Counted from the stretch's first letter, positions 20,896 through 31,898 are shown. The stretch: 64,000 bases of DNA from Schizochytrium sp. TIO01 (GCA_004764695.1 SMSO01000034.1:1381501-1445500), one strand, 5' to 3'. Numbers and translations: made by a program. Notes: a model not told the origin generated them from the sequence alone.

Positions 20896-22069
20896 GAGAA
20901 TGCAAATACAGCACATTTGGCAGGAGTTGGAAAGCCGCGTTCATGGGCGTAAACCTTGGCCTTGGCTCGTGGTTCCTGTGCTCGCAGGGCTTTCTCAGGT
21001 GTGGTCTGCTGCTGCCGTGACACGCGAAATTGCGTACGCATACTTTCCAAGTTTGTCTACAAGGCTGCCTGTTGAGCGCTGCATTAGTATTGGAAATGTT
21101 TCTGTCGGGGGGACCGGGAAAACACCGATGGTGCAATTTCTTGCCCGTGAATATGCAAAGCATCATACAGAAAATCTCTCAAAATGTATGGTCTTAACCC
21201 GTGGGTACGGAAAGGATGAAGAATTTGAGCTTCGATCTACTCTGCCAGGTGCCATAATTGTGGCTGGGGCGGACCGCACTCGTCATGCCAAATCCTCTTT
21301 AGCTGCACATTCTTCATCGCATTCCCAAGTGGATACCATCTTGCTTGATGATGGCCTTCAACACCATCAAATTCGTCGAGATATAAATATAGTCATGGTC
21401 AACGCTTTAAATGGCTGTCAAGGGGGCTATACTTATTGTTTGCCACGAGGTCCACTCCGGGAGCCTTGGGCTCGGGGCCTCACACGTGCAGATGCAGTGG
21501 TCTTGCACCATGGATCGTTGCTTGACATAAGTCAACGCCAGAAGTTATGTGAGCAGCTACAATCATACAGTTCGCATCCTCTTCGATTCTTTGCTTCCGA
21601 TATGCGACCTAGTGTAGACAAACTCAAACTCTCTCGCAAGAGCCCTGATCATCTCATTCTCGTCTCTGGAATCGGATGCCATGAAGCTTTCGAGCAAACA
21701 GTACGCCATGCCTACCCAGCATTCAAAAATGAGATTGAAAATTTTCAATACAGTGACCATTATAAGTTTACAGAACAAGATCTACTCAAAGTACTAGCCT
21801 GTGCATCATCAAAACCAGGATTCAGTCTCATTGTAACAACCGCAAAAGACTTTGCACGTACACCGGAGGTGTTTCAGAAAGTATTTCCCTCTACTAAAAA
21901 GTGCGAACTCCTTGTGCTTGAAGCTCGTCTGCAGATCACAAGTTTTGACAAAACTGAAGATTACGATGAAAGTGACGAGGATGAGCCAAACCAAAACAAA
22001 CGGCATGTGCCAAGTTTTGGTTCTCAACAGGACTTTTTGCGGCTTGTATTTGGTAAAACCAACTACTAA
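20879..22069 (+). CDS. LPXK: Tetraacyldisaccharide 4'-kinase homologue (plant-type LpxK)
   Basis: A 396-aa protein from the first ATG (389 aa if the second ATG at 20900 is used). LpxK phosphorylates the 4' position of the tetraacyl-disaccharide 1-phosphate precursor of lipid A using ATP. Visible hallmarks are the Walker A loop GGTGKT (77-82), the 'LTRGYG' motif, LDDGLQHH (155-163) followed by an RRD, and 'LPRGPLREP'. The segment between RGY and the next strand is short, as I recall for plant LpxK and unlike the longer bacterial form. An Asp/Glu-rich insert lies near the C terminus. The first ATG overlaps the stop of the upstream dioxygenase by 17 bases; the second lies four bases after it. 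It ends 90 bases from the convergent ligase gene. No plastid or mitochondrial presequence is obvious. Confidence 0.85.
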   Translation: MCFISKRMQIQHIWQELESRVHGRKPWPWLVVPVLAGLSQVWSAAAVTREIAYAYFPSLSTRLPVERCISIGNVSVGGTGKTPMVQFLAREYAKHHTENLSKCMVLTRGYGKDEEFELRSTLPGAIIVAGADRTRHAKSSLAAHSSSHSQVDTILLDDGLQHHQIRRDINIVMVNALNGCQGGYTYCLPRGPLREPWARGLTRADAVVLHHGSLLDISQRQKLCEQLQSYSSHPLRFFASDMRPSVDKLKLSRKSPDHLILVSGIGCHEAFEQTVRHAYPAFKNEIENFQYSDHYKFTEQDLLKVLACASSKPGFSLIVTTAKDFARTPEVFQKVFPSTKKCELLVLEARLQITSFDKTEDYDESDEDEPNQNKRHVPSFGSQQDFLRLVFGKTNY

Positions 22070-22159
22070 TGCACAACTGTCAAACGCGTGTGCACCTTCT
22101 AGATTATATAACGCAAAACAATATTTTAAACTAAGCGAAGGGACTGACATTTTCCTCGT

Positions 22160-25100
22160 CTACCGTCGAGTTTGCTTGAGGTACATCTCGACGAGCTGTG
22201 CGGGTGTGGTAGCATCTTCTGGCCTTTTGTCTGTGCGAACTCGAATAAAACGAGGAAAACGTACGGATAGTCCTCGCTCAGAAAATCCACCTTGTCCATC
22301 AGGGACAAGGCCGCGGGCAGCGGTCGCATTTTCTGACAGTGTCAATTCCGCGCCGCGAATTTCCCACACCTGGGATGCACGAAACCAGGCACGGGGTTGA
22401 TGCTCTGCATCATAATCCAAAGGTTTGTGTGTTAGCATGCGAGGAGAACCCATCACTTCGTCGTCTACATCATTGGGGTCATTAGAATCGCCATCTTGTT
22501 CGATCTCATTACCATTGTAGAACTCGTTTTGGGATTCGTAAAAGGCGTCGGTGAAGCCTGACATGCACTTGCAGACTGCTCGATATACCTCTTGATCTGG
22601 ATCCCAGCATGCAAGAAGAAAAGGGGACCACCATTTTGCTTTGCGGCCTTGACCATGCCAACCACCAATCGGCACAAGGTCTAAAGTGTCGCCCAATCCC
22701 CCTCCGACCAATTGCTCTCCAACATCTTGGTCTGTAATGTAATCTTGTTTGAGTTTTAGCCACACGCTGCTCCGGTAATTGGGCTGATATGTCGCACTTT
22801 CGTGATCAAGGAGTTTAGCCATCAATCCTTCACAGCTATTGTGGAGAGCATCCTGCATAACCTTCATCATCGCTTCGATTTCTTGCGCACGATTTTCTGC
22901 ATCTACCGGTTCAAAATCTTGCGACTGCACGAGTGCAAATCGCCCAGGGAGAAGCTCAAAGGCATCTGTCAGACGTGCGCGTCGTTGTCGCAAGGGTAAA
23001 TCCATGAGCGACTCACCATCAAAAGATATAAGATCGAAAGCAAAGACACATAATGTGACTTTGGCGTCGATTATAACAGCTTCATCATTTTTGCGTGCTC
23101 TTGTACTTAAAGTTTGGAATGGCAAGATCTTAACCTCATCTGTGCTCCGATCCACTGCAACAACTTCTGCGTCAAGAATAAATGGCTTGTTTTGAAACTT
23201 TTGAGCATCACGCATGATCCCTGTTACCTCGGGAAATCCGTTTGTACTATCTCGACAGTGCCGGCTATATATGCAAAACTTTTGCTCAGGTGTATAATGG
23301 ATCTGGATGCGCTGACCGTCATATTTGTACTCGCATGTGAACGCCCCACGTCCATCAAATGCATCCATAAATTCTTCTACACCATGGCACACATTTGCGA
23401 GCATGGGGCGTACCGGAATTCCAGGCGTCATTGTACAAGCAGCCTCTAATCCTTCTATGCCGTTACCTTCGATGAGACCCATTACGAATCGGCCCATATT
23501 TGGCACGCAATTGAAAGCTGCTCTAGCTCGGGAAACTACATCCGCGATGGTATCGCTGGTGGGTGGGTCAGGTGCACGACTATGCCATAAGGCTGCTTCA
23601 GCAAAAGAGTCTAAAATAGATGCTTCACTAGCACCAATGCGCAGATTGCGAATGAGCATACGAACGAGATAACGTGTCTCTTCACCTACACAGCGTCTTA
23701 ACAATTTCAAAACTAGATCAGTGCGCCGCTTTTTAGAGCCTGTGCCCTTTTCATCGCTGATTTGACGCAAAGTATCAAAAACAAAAGATACCGTCAATGG
23801 TTGTTTTTGCACGCCAAACAAGGTTCGCTGGCTCATTTTACATTGGTAGGCCACATCACCAAGATCGCCAGTATCTTTGTAAAGTTTTCTCATCTCTGCA
23901 GCAGTCGTACCCGTTGCACTACGTATAGCTTCGGAAACTATACTTCCTCCGACAGAAAGCTCGACGCCCTCGTATTCATTCGCAATGCGGCCCATTGATA
24001 GTGAAAGCATTTTAACAAGCATATCAGGTTCCTGAGTTATGGCCAGACCACATCGGAAAGCATTCACGAGCACATTATGCTTTTTGAGGCGTTTCGTAGT
24101 CCCAGAGGTTAATTTAAGAGCCTCGATGAGTACTGCGAAGGGTACATCTTTGAGGTTGCTTTGCGATGGTGGCGTAAACACAGGTATTTCGGTGGCTAAG
24201 TCAGGAATGATGACCTCAGTTGGTTGCGCCAAGGTATTTAAAAACGACCCAGAACTGCCTTGAGGCTTCTTGCCTTCCTTCGATATAGCATGAGACATTG
24301 CTGATATTTGTTTACCTTCGTATTGAGTGAAAAGGTCTTCTTTATCCTCAATTGATACGCTCTTGTTATTTTGTGAATGAATTGAACTCTTGACTGGAAT
24401 ATTATCCGCCTGAGGTGCTGCTGGACGAACTTGCTCAACTAGACTTTGCGGGGATGAGACTGATTGTGGATTTGTAGTGCCTGTCGCCTTGGGTGCATTT
24501 CTGCTGCTTGAATTTGAAGCAGATGAACCAAAGTTGAACTTGAAAAGGGTTGGGATATTTCCCGCCTTTCGCTTCTTCACTGGCGGAGCTGAAACCTTGG
24601 GTAAAGGCTTTGATACTACTTGTTTCGGAGAAGGCCTTGGTGTTTCACAAATAATACAAACGAGCCCATTGGGGTTTGCGTTTAAATAGGTGCATGCTGT
24701 ACAGCTCCAAGAATTGGAATTGACTGCAGAGAGTGTACCCATTCGCGACTGTAACTCTAAGTTATTATTCGTCACATTATCCTCCGACACCTCATCTTCG
24801 TCGTCCAAAATTTCTATAACATGATCGCAATCAGCACAATATACGCCAGAATTATTTTCACAAAGTTTTTGTTCTTCGTTTGGATAGTCTTCGCCTAACT
24901 TCTGCAAGCTTGCTGACTTAGTCTCAGGTACTTTGCAACTAGCTAGCGACGGTGTGTCTGACGTATTTTCCACCGATTTGTCGTGACCATCACTCAAGTC
25001 ATCATTCATTGATGATGAGCTAGGGGCCTTCGTAAAAGCAGCTAGAAACTTGCGTTTCGCCTTTCCCTGATCGATGTAGTGACGAAAGCGATGAACAATT

Positions 25101-26579
25101 TTCCGTTGTTCATGAGGGTTCGAAAAGACTGTGGGATAAATCTTTCCAGGTTTTAGAAAGCGAACAAATGCTTCCAATTCTGGAAAGTTAGAGTGTTCTG
25201 AGTATGGTATGAGGTTAACCATCATATTTCCTTCGTCATTGATTCGAGATCTGTTCAACTTATTCCAGTTGGAAGACTCCGCCCAGCCAGTAGGCAGGAA
25301 GGCAATGACTCGGTCAAATCGTACATTTGTCTGCTCTCGAATATTGTCAAGGTATTTTTGGATATTCACAAAGTTAGGCTGGAAGTATGGCCACACATCA
25401 CCTGCAGCGCCCATGCGACACATGTGCACCTGGCTGCCAAGATCTGCACTAAGCATAGCGGCACGTTCTGGAGGTAGTTGCAAACATTGCATGACCTTGC
25501 GTTTGCGCTCTGAGGCGTAAATCGCCTGGCTGCCTATAGCTTCAGCTACACCAAAAACAATACGCTCCTTGCCAATTGTGTACGCTGAGATCATGACCAG
25601 GGTTTTGGCGTTTGGATCAGCCTCAACAAACTCTTTTGCCTCCATAGCAGCCTTCTTTATTGATTCTTCTTGCGTGGGAAAGACATGCTTTGGGTTTGCA
25701 TAAGTTGTATCCAAGAAAACTGTGTCGAGCTTCCCTCGCACCTTTTGTAATGACTCATACTCCTCCATTCGTGGGGCGTACCTCATATCACCACAATGTA
25801 GAAATAACGAATTGTCTTCGTGACGCCGCACAAGTAGAAGGGCAGATCCAGGCGCGTGGTTTGCATCAAGAAAGGTAATTGAGAAACCTTGGAACTCAAT
25901 TTCCTCATTAAATGGATACGACTTCACCAAATGGGGAGCTACACCCATGACTTGTGTCAGTAAATCGGCTGTGATCTTCGTGCAATGCACTACTCCACCA
26001 TCCCACTGGTCTGAGAGTCCCGAGTAGCTACGGTCACACAAATTTGAGGTGAGCACACCAATTAGTTCGCGGACACATTGTTATTCATCATCCATGCACT
26101 TGCCATTTATTCGTTAGTTTTGTCTTCCCACGTCAGCATTCCCAATCACAGATGTCTTCTGTCTAAACGTACTGGTCCCCATGAAAATGCGAGAGGAACC
26201 GGACAAACGGCGGATATTCAGGTTTCTGGACCTGCAGAGCATCATCTTCTATTTTGACACCATTCCTAGCTTGTGAAATGGCGTCACCCTGAGCTTCTCC
26301 ACAATTGCTATCTCTGGTATTGCCTTGCTCTTCGTGCTTAATTTCCGCTGTTTTAGTTGCAAGCCTTGTTCTGGTGCTCCTCCTCGTCGGTGCTGTGACC
26401 CCACTACTAACGTTTACCTTATCTGCCTTACTATTCACTGCCAGCTGCCGGGCCTTCTTACGCCATGCCGCATCCGGCAAGTGCGGTGCGACCTCTGCCA
26501 ATATCGCCTCTAGCGGTCGAAAGTAGTCCACAAGACACCACGTGCCAGGCACTAGATGGGCCTCGCCAGCGGAGTTCAT
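22160..26579 (-). CDS. LIG6: LIG6-like fusion of SNM1/beta-CASP nuclease and ATP-dependent DNA ligase
   Basis: Two exons, 26173-26579 and 22160-26027, joined across a 145-base GT-AG intron, give 1424 aa. The N-terminal metallo-beta-lactamase/beta-CASP domain carries HFHGDH (131-136), whose last His codon is split by the intron, as in SNM1/Pso2 and Artemis nucleases that process crosslinks and DNA ends. A RanBP2-type zinc finger follows (W576, C578, C581, C593, C596). The C-terminal half is a eukaryotic ATP-dependent ligase: helical DNA-binding domain, nucleotide-binding motif KYDG with catalytic Lys1037, EGLMAK and WLKLKQDY motifs, and an OB-fold end. This order matches plant LIG6, which acts in seed DNA repair. 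Both halves look intact. The Ser/Asp-rich linker between them resembles flexible repair-protein linkers. Confidence 0.88.
26028..26172 (-). other. GT-AG intron in the LIG6-like gene
   Basis: The donor on the minus strand reads CCA|GTACGT and the acceptor ACCGTAG|CTAC. Removing these 145 bases restores the metal-binding motif HFHGDHYSGLS across the junction (phase 2), while the unspliced frame stops after three codons. This makes the intron call strong. Confidence 0.93.
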
Positions 26580-26696
26580 CGCGACACCCGCTCGCTAGCT
26601 TTGGCCCACAGCCTCGCCGTGCCTTCTTGCGTCAGGATCTGCGCTTGCGAACCCAACTTTTTTCACCTTCTGTCCTCCATATTAATTTTACTACAA

Positions 26697-26735
26697 AAGA
26701 AGAAAAGAAAAGAAAAGAAAAGAAAAGAAAAGAAA
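26697..26735. repeat. (AAAAG)n repeat
   Basis: About seven AAAAG units near the 5' end of the ligase gene. Confidence 0.85.
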
Positions 26736-26848
26736 TGTACCTCTCTATAATGTGTATTTATTATCTATCTATTCACTTATGCTATTAATTACGAGTTTTC
26801 TCGCTCCATCTTCAGTGAAAAGTACTATAAATCTTCGACTTTTGCACT

Positions 26849-26903
26849 CATTCATTCGTTCATTCATTCATTCGTTCATTCGTTCATTCGTTCATTCGTT
26901 CAT
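26849..26903. repeat. (ATTC/GTTC)n repeat
   Basis: About thirteen tetranucleotide units alternating between CATT and CGTT, the same family as the ATTC arrays near 3.7 kb. Confidence 0.85.
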
Positions 26904-27799
26904 TTATCCATAATAACAGAACAGAATATCAGCCATTATTTCATTCATTCTTTCTCTCAAAAAGAAACCCATTTCTCAACTCTCTTCTTTTCCATACGCA
27001 GAGAACAGCGAAGCTCTCCTCCCATGGCTAACTCAGCATACTAATACACGTTATAAGTCGTTACCTCATGTCTACCCAACTAGGTAGCTAAAATGGTAGG
27101 GCTACTGTCCTCTGCCTTCTACTGTTCTCTCTAATGAGCTTCCAGCTCCTCTTGTACTATATACCTACTAGCTTGAGTTATAGTAGTCCAATCCAATAGC
27201 GAATAGGTAGATAGATACATGGGAAACTGTTAAGCTTGTACAGGACGGCTCTTCACTGTCCCTTCTTAAGCAAAATAATAAGTAGGTCCTATGAAAGCGC
27301 CAGTTGCCCTACATTACACAAACAACTAGTTCTGCATAGAGATACTGCTAGCAGCCAGCATTAGTAGCACTGCTATTGCTTACAATAGCGCTTTCCTCGA
27401 AGCCAAAATGCGTTGCGCTGTGTCCAAATTGCGTTGCGCAAGCGCCGCATCCCTTCACTCTCTCCTCCTTCCCTGCCCTCTCTGGGTTCCCTGCATTCCC
27501 ACTCTCTCTTTCGGGTTCCCTGAATTCCCTATGTTACCATCATTCCCGTCGAGGTTAGGGTATCGCGTCGATATACCGGACTCAACCTGAGAGTGACGAT
27601 TAGTATGTGGTTGGACTCGAGTCTTGTTTTTAGGCACACAGAAATGGAACAGTATTGATTAGAAGCAGGGATACCGGTGGCGGCGGGTGCGGAAAAGAAC
27701 GATTGAGGAAAAGAACGCGCACGAGTGGTGGAGGAGCAGAAAGAGGCAAGCGAAGCGGCGGCAGATCAGAACGGAGTCTAGCCACAACTCTTGTGCACG

Positions 27800-29049
27800 A
27801 TGACGGTCAAGCGGCGCAACCACGGACGCAACAGGTGCGTGAGGACGGACCCCGCGGGCCTTCGACAGGACCTGCGCAGGGCAGGGACTTCGGGGACCCC
27901 GGCGTGGCCGAGATGAGCGAGATTCGGGCTTCGCATGGACGAGGACGCCGCAGATGGAGACGCGGAAAACCACCCTCCCGCTGCAAGATATTGACTACAT
28001 ACACGCTCTGTGGTGTAGTTGAGGCAAGCGGGAGAGAGAAGAGAAACTACAACGCCACGCAGTGACTCGAGGAGGGTTCTGAAGGACAACCGCTAGGAGG
28101 CGAAATTAAGATGCTCAAGTTTCGAGCAACTTATGGTCATATTGGGCTCTACTTGATGTATCCTTTCGATCAAGAGGTCGATGCATTTGCAGAGTTTTAA
28201 TTCAAACAAGCGATCTGGTGTCGAGAAATCTATCTATTGAGGTGCACAGCAAGCATGGGCTTCGTGCTAAGTTTCTCGCGCTTTCTGAGCTAGAAGAATG
28301 CTCCGAGAGTTGGGAACACTCGATGACTAGACGATAAACCTCTTTGACGCTTTTGACCATTCATTTCCGCTGTGCCCGGTTGTTTTTTTGTTGACGGTCA
28401 TTGAGTCCTGGTATAGTTGTAGAAGAAACCTGCGCAACTGGTTTCCATGTGTGTTCTCTCTCAAGAGGGTTGCAATTGTCTTCCTGTAGCGTTGTTCATG
28501 GATCTGGGCCATCTTATTTTGTGACGTTTCATTACGTACAATGAATGGTATGGGAAATGAAGAGTGTGACTAACAGAGGTATTTGTTTTACGTTTTTCTT
28601 TAATGCGACGGTGGTTATTTAACCAATCTACAGAAAGGGACGCGGCTCCCAGGGCGTCAACGTCGTCTGCGATGGCTGCGGCTCCCGCCCCTCCAAGGAC
28701 AAGGCTGTGAAGCGCTTCCAGGTGCGCAACATGGTTGACTCCTCCTCCATGCGTGATATCCGTGAGGCTTCCGGTAAGTGAAAATGACTGCATCTTTATC
28801 TTGAGAGTCGTGGTATACTTTCAAGTCGATGGACATTCTATTCGTTCAATTAAAAGACACTGGAACACTAACAGAGCCGACATTTACATTTGATAATAAA
28901 CAGCATACGAGAACTACCAGGTTCCCAAGATGTACCTGAAGATGCAGTACTGCGTCGGCTGCGCTGTGCACCGTCGCGTTGTGCGTGGTCGTGCTCGTGA
29001 GGCTCGCAAGATCCGCGACCCCCCTCCCCGCCGCCCCTTCCGCAAGTAA
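27800..29049 (+). CDS. RPS26: Cytosolic ribosomal protein eS26, three exons
   Basis: Exons 27800-27834, 28634-28773 and 28904-29049 give a 106-aa protein. The first exon encodes only [12 protein letters not shown] minus one base; the second continues [17 protein letters not shown]; the third begins [20 protein letters not shown] and ends RPFRK. The two CxxC pairs (CDGC and CVGC) form the known zinc site of eS26, and the highly basic ends fit rRNA binding near the mRNA exit site of the 40S subunit. Both introns have canonical ends (GTGCGT...CAG, 799 bases; GTAAGT...CAG, 130 bases). It is slightly shorter than the human protein (115 aa) at the C terminus. Codon use is strongly biased to C/G-ending codons, as expected for a highly expressed gene. 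Confidence 0.95.
27835..28633 (+). other. Long first intron of eS26
   Basis: A 799-base intron just after the twelfth codon, much longer than the other introns in the window. I looked for box C/D or H/ACA snoRNA signatures and saw none that convinced me. It may carry transcriptional enhancer elements, as first introns of ribosomal protein genes often do. Confidence 0.85.
28774..28903 (+). other. Second intron of eS26
   Basis: A 130-base intron with donor CCG|GTAAGTG and acceptor AAACAG|CATAC. Splicing recreates the Ala codon of 'REASAYENY'. Confidence 0.93.
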
Positions 29050-31325
29050 ATATTAACCTTTGTTGCGGTATTTCGATTTTTTTCTTTGACTAAAACATGT
29101 GTCGCTGGACATTGTTTTCCACCCTTTATAACTTGGCCTGCTGAATCCTCCCATGCTATATGTATCTTGTCATCCACTTGTGTCTCTCTTCCTTTCATAG
29201 GATCTACATGAAGGTTAAGTGTTGGTGACCTAATAGGAACGTTGAAGTCGATGAAGAGAGTGGTCGTGCAAGACTACGATAGATGCCTTTCTCAAAGGAC
29301 GGCAGATATGGTTGTACTTGGCCTTATTAGTTTTCATGCTTGTTAAACATGAAGGAATATTTTGGCAGTACTGATTCACTGTTGGGATAAATTCTATGTA
29401 TGGAAATTTTAATGCATCGTTTTTCTAAAATTAAGTCCTTTCAGATAATGATGTATTTGGGACATGGAAGATGTGGTTGCACTTGCTTAGAGAACTTTGA
29501 TGGTAGTAAGATAGAAGAGACATGTTGAAGGTTGTAGCTCGCTTCATACTCGCAATAATTATAATGTATTCCAAATGAGGTTATTTCTTTGTTAGAGTAA
29601 TTCTATTGCAAAAGGCATATTATCGCGAAGCTCTCTTGCTAGCTAAACCCAACGAACCATGGCGAATGAGCTGAATGCTCTGATCTGTATATATAGCTTC
29701 GACAGGCCAGCATTATCGTAGTTTGTAACGAAACTAGGTTTTCTGACAGTTTTGGCACAAGATACGTAAAAAATAAAAGAAGCTACTATATTTTATAAAG
29801 GTAGAAATTCGTATCTTTCAGCGAAAAATTGACAACAGTGTTTGAAGTGTTTACATTGTCTGGGAAGTACCCGTTAAGGTTAAGCAACTGCGCTCCAGTA
29901 TTATTTTGTAGTAATGCACACATTTGCTTGAGAGGTCAAAATCCATCAATTGTCCGGCTATAGTCTCCGTTTCTTTGCAGATTTTATGTGTGCGTGCGGA
30001 CTCTAGACTTTTTGCGAGGACAGTTATTAAGAGCATGGTTAGGGCAAGGCCCAGTTCTTACTTCCTTTTGGTTCACTGTGATTTCCAGCACACCACAGTG
30101 GTCTCAGCGAGGTAAAGTTTACTCTTCTTTCTGCAAACAAGACAGGAATGCACAAGTTTACGCCGGGGTTAAATTTATTTGAAGAATAGGCCCAGGAATC
30201 TCCAGATGCGAGTTGTTTTGTCAGTTTACATCGCGGTCGGCAAGTCAAACGATGTAGCAGCAGCACTACTCGAAATTCCGAGGAAGCCAAAGGAGACTCT
30301 AAGAGAAAAACTCGTAAATCACACTCGAGACGTGGAAGGAAAGCCACCCCGTCTAAGTCTTGCTGCGAAGGTATATATGTAAATGTATATGCGATAAATT
30401 ACCTTAAGATGTACAGTAAGTCGATCTCCGCATACCAGACTTACAACGTAGGCAGTTTAATTTCTTCCTTTCGTTGAGATTCCATAATTTCGCCATTTCT
30501 CTCTCTCACCATGACAACTTGGTCGCCATTACACTTAAAAACAGCTAGCTTTACACACGCCTGCAGCGTGCAGGTGAGTAGGTATTTATGCGCACGACCC
30601 GGTTCTGTTGCCACCAATCGACGGCTGCTGGCGATTGCGCATTGCACCATCGCTCGCCCAATTCCTGCGGATATTCTGTCCAACCTCGGCTAGTGCCACA
30701 TTGAAAACCTCATCCATAGTCCCAAAGTTTCAGGTAACTCGAGTTAGAGCAGTGCCATATTAGTTTTCTTTCCTGAGGACCTTGGTTCTTCAAGTTGTGT
30801 CTCGATAATCCACTTCCATCCTCGATTACTCTGGATTTGAGGGAGGATCAATTAATCATGATAAAATCCCGCGTCCCTGAGAACCGCTGATTCCGCCTCC
30901 CTCCCATTTACTACCACTCCTGCAGACCTTCCTACCGTATACTCTATGCCTTGTTCCGCCGTGGTAGTCTTTTTTCAAAATTTGAGAACCAATTTCAAGG
31001 ATCCATTCTATACTTTTACTTAGTGGTTTCAGTAGCAATCGTCGGTGTTATTTCGACGGTGAAGACTAAAATCTTTAATTTGTTTTTAAAATGAGAAAAG
31101 ATAAGAATGTAATAGATTTATATATTTAAAATTAAAAGAAACCTTTCAATACTAATTCTGTGAAGAGAGAGTAAGAATCAAAAGATATTGATATTTCAAA
31201 GCGCCTCCAAATTCCAAAACGATCTCGTTGACGGCTTCTTCTTCGCTCGCACACGCAGTTGCGACGGATCTCCAGGTTCAATCTCCCTCAGCTCAAACTC
31301 TAGTTTACACACACCCACGCACACC
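29050..31325. other. Intergenic region of about 2.3 kb
   Basis: Between two plus-strand genes. Short frames on both strands around 30040-30720 have coding-like stretches and a perfect donor-like CAG|GTGAGT at about 30571, so a small spliced gene might be hidden there, but no consistent exon chain or family could be found. The end (31050-31325) is AT-rich, then becomes the leader of the rhodanese gene. Confidence 0.45.
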
Positions 31326-31898
31326 ATGCTTTCCCGCGTAGGAGTTGCCGGCAGAACCCTTGCCGTTCGTGGTGCTCAGCCCATCGCCATGCGCCGTCTC
31401 GCCACCAAGGCTGCCGCCTCCAGCCTGAACTGCTTCTCGCGCCCCCATGTAGTGTCTTCCCGCGCATCATCCCTCGCGGTTCCCGCTCGTGCCTCGCTCT
31501 CTGCTGGTGCCCGCGGTCTTGCGTCTTCGGCCAACTCGGGCATTATCTCACTCAAGGAGCTCAAGTCGCGCATGAAGGACAAGTCCGTCGTGGTCATCGA
31601 TGTGCGCGAGCCTGATGAGATTGCTGCCACTGGCGCCATCGAGCACGCTGGTATGACCGCGGCCAACATCCCGCTTGGTCTCATCTGTGGCGAGGCCAAC
31701 GTGTTGTCCATGTCTCCGGAGGACGTTGAGCACGACTTTGGAGTAAAGCTTCCTGCGAAGGATGATGACTCCAAGGCCATCGTCTTCTCGTGCCGTTCAG
31801 GCATGCGCGCAGGAAACGCGGCCATGATGGCGGAGTCTCTTGGCTACAAGAACGTGCTTAACTACAAGGGAAGTGCCAACGAGTGGTTCTCCCAGTAA
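31326..31898 (+). CDS. Mitochondrial single-domain rhodanese (thiosulfate sulfurtransferase-like)
   Basis: A 190-aa protein starting at MLSRVG, the first ATG with an ACACC context; the open frame extends upstream but reads as leader. Residues 1-70 are Arg/Ala/Ser-rich and without acidic residues, a typical mitochondrial presequence. The rhodanese domain (about 76-190) has VVVIDVREPDE, then the active-site loop CRSGMR with Cys156, and ends with a GSANEWF motif. It resembles the animal TSTD1/TSTD3 type. Such enzymes move sulfane sulfur from thiosulfate or persulfides to thiols or cyanide, and may act in mitochondrial sulfide metabolism. High use of C/G-ending codons suggests strong expression. 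Confidence 0.85.
   Translation: MLSRVGVAGRTLAVRGAQPIAMRRLATKAAASSLNCFSRPHVVSSRASSLAVPARASLSAGARGLASSANSGIISLKELKSRMKDKSVVVIDVREPDEIAATGAIEHAGMTAANIPLGLICGEANVLSMSPEDVEHDFGVKLPAKDDDSKAIVFSCRSGMRAGNAAMMAESLGYKNVLNYKGSANEWFSQ

Larger units (their letters stand above)
26580..27799. other. Intergenic region between divergent LIG6-like and eS26 genes
   Basis: About 1.2 kb with an AAAAG repeat, a TTCA/TTCG repeat block and AT-rich DNA with several CTAGGTAG-like words near 27080. No supportable coding frame. Confidence 0.55.

Noticed and set aside
22160-26056. DNA ligase gene starting independently within the second exon
   Set aside because: The metallo-beta-lactamase motif is only complete when the upstream exon is joined, so the longer two-exon gene is preferred.
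27835-28633. Intronic snoRNA in the first eS26 intron
   Set aside because: No convincing C/D or H/ACA box pairs with closing stems were seen; absence is not proven.
30040-30720. Small spliced gene on either strand, with MDEVFNVALAEVGQNIRRNW-like frame on the minus strand and CAG|GTGAGT donor on the plus strand
   Set aside because: Frames on both strands compete, no exon chain stays in phase across the possible introns, and no family is recognisable.
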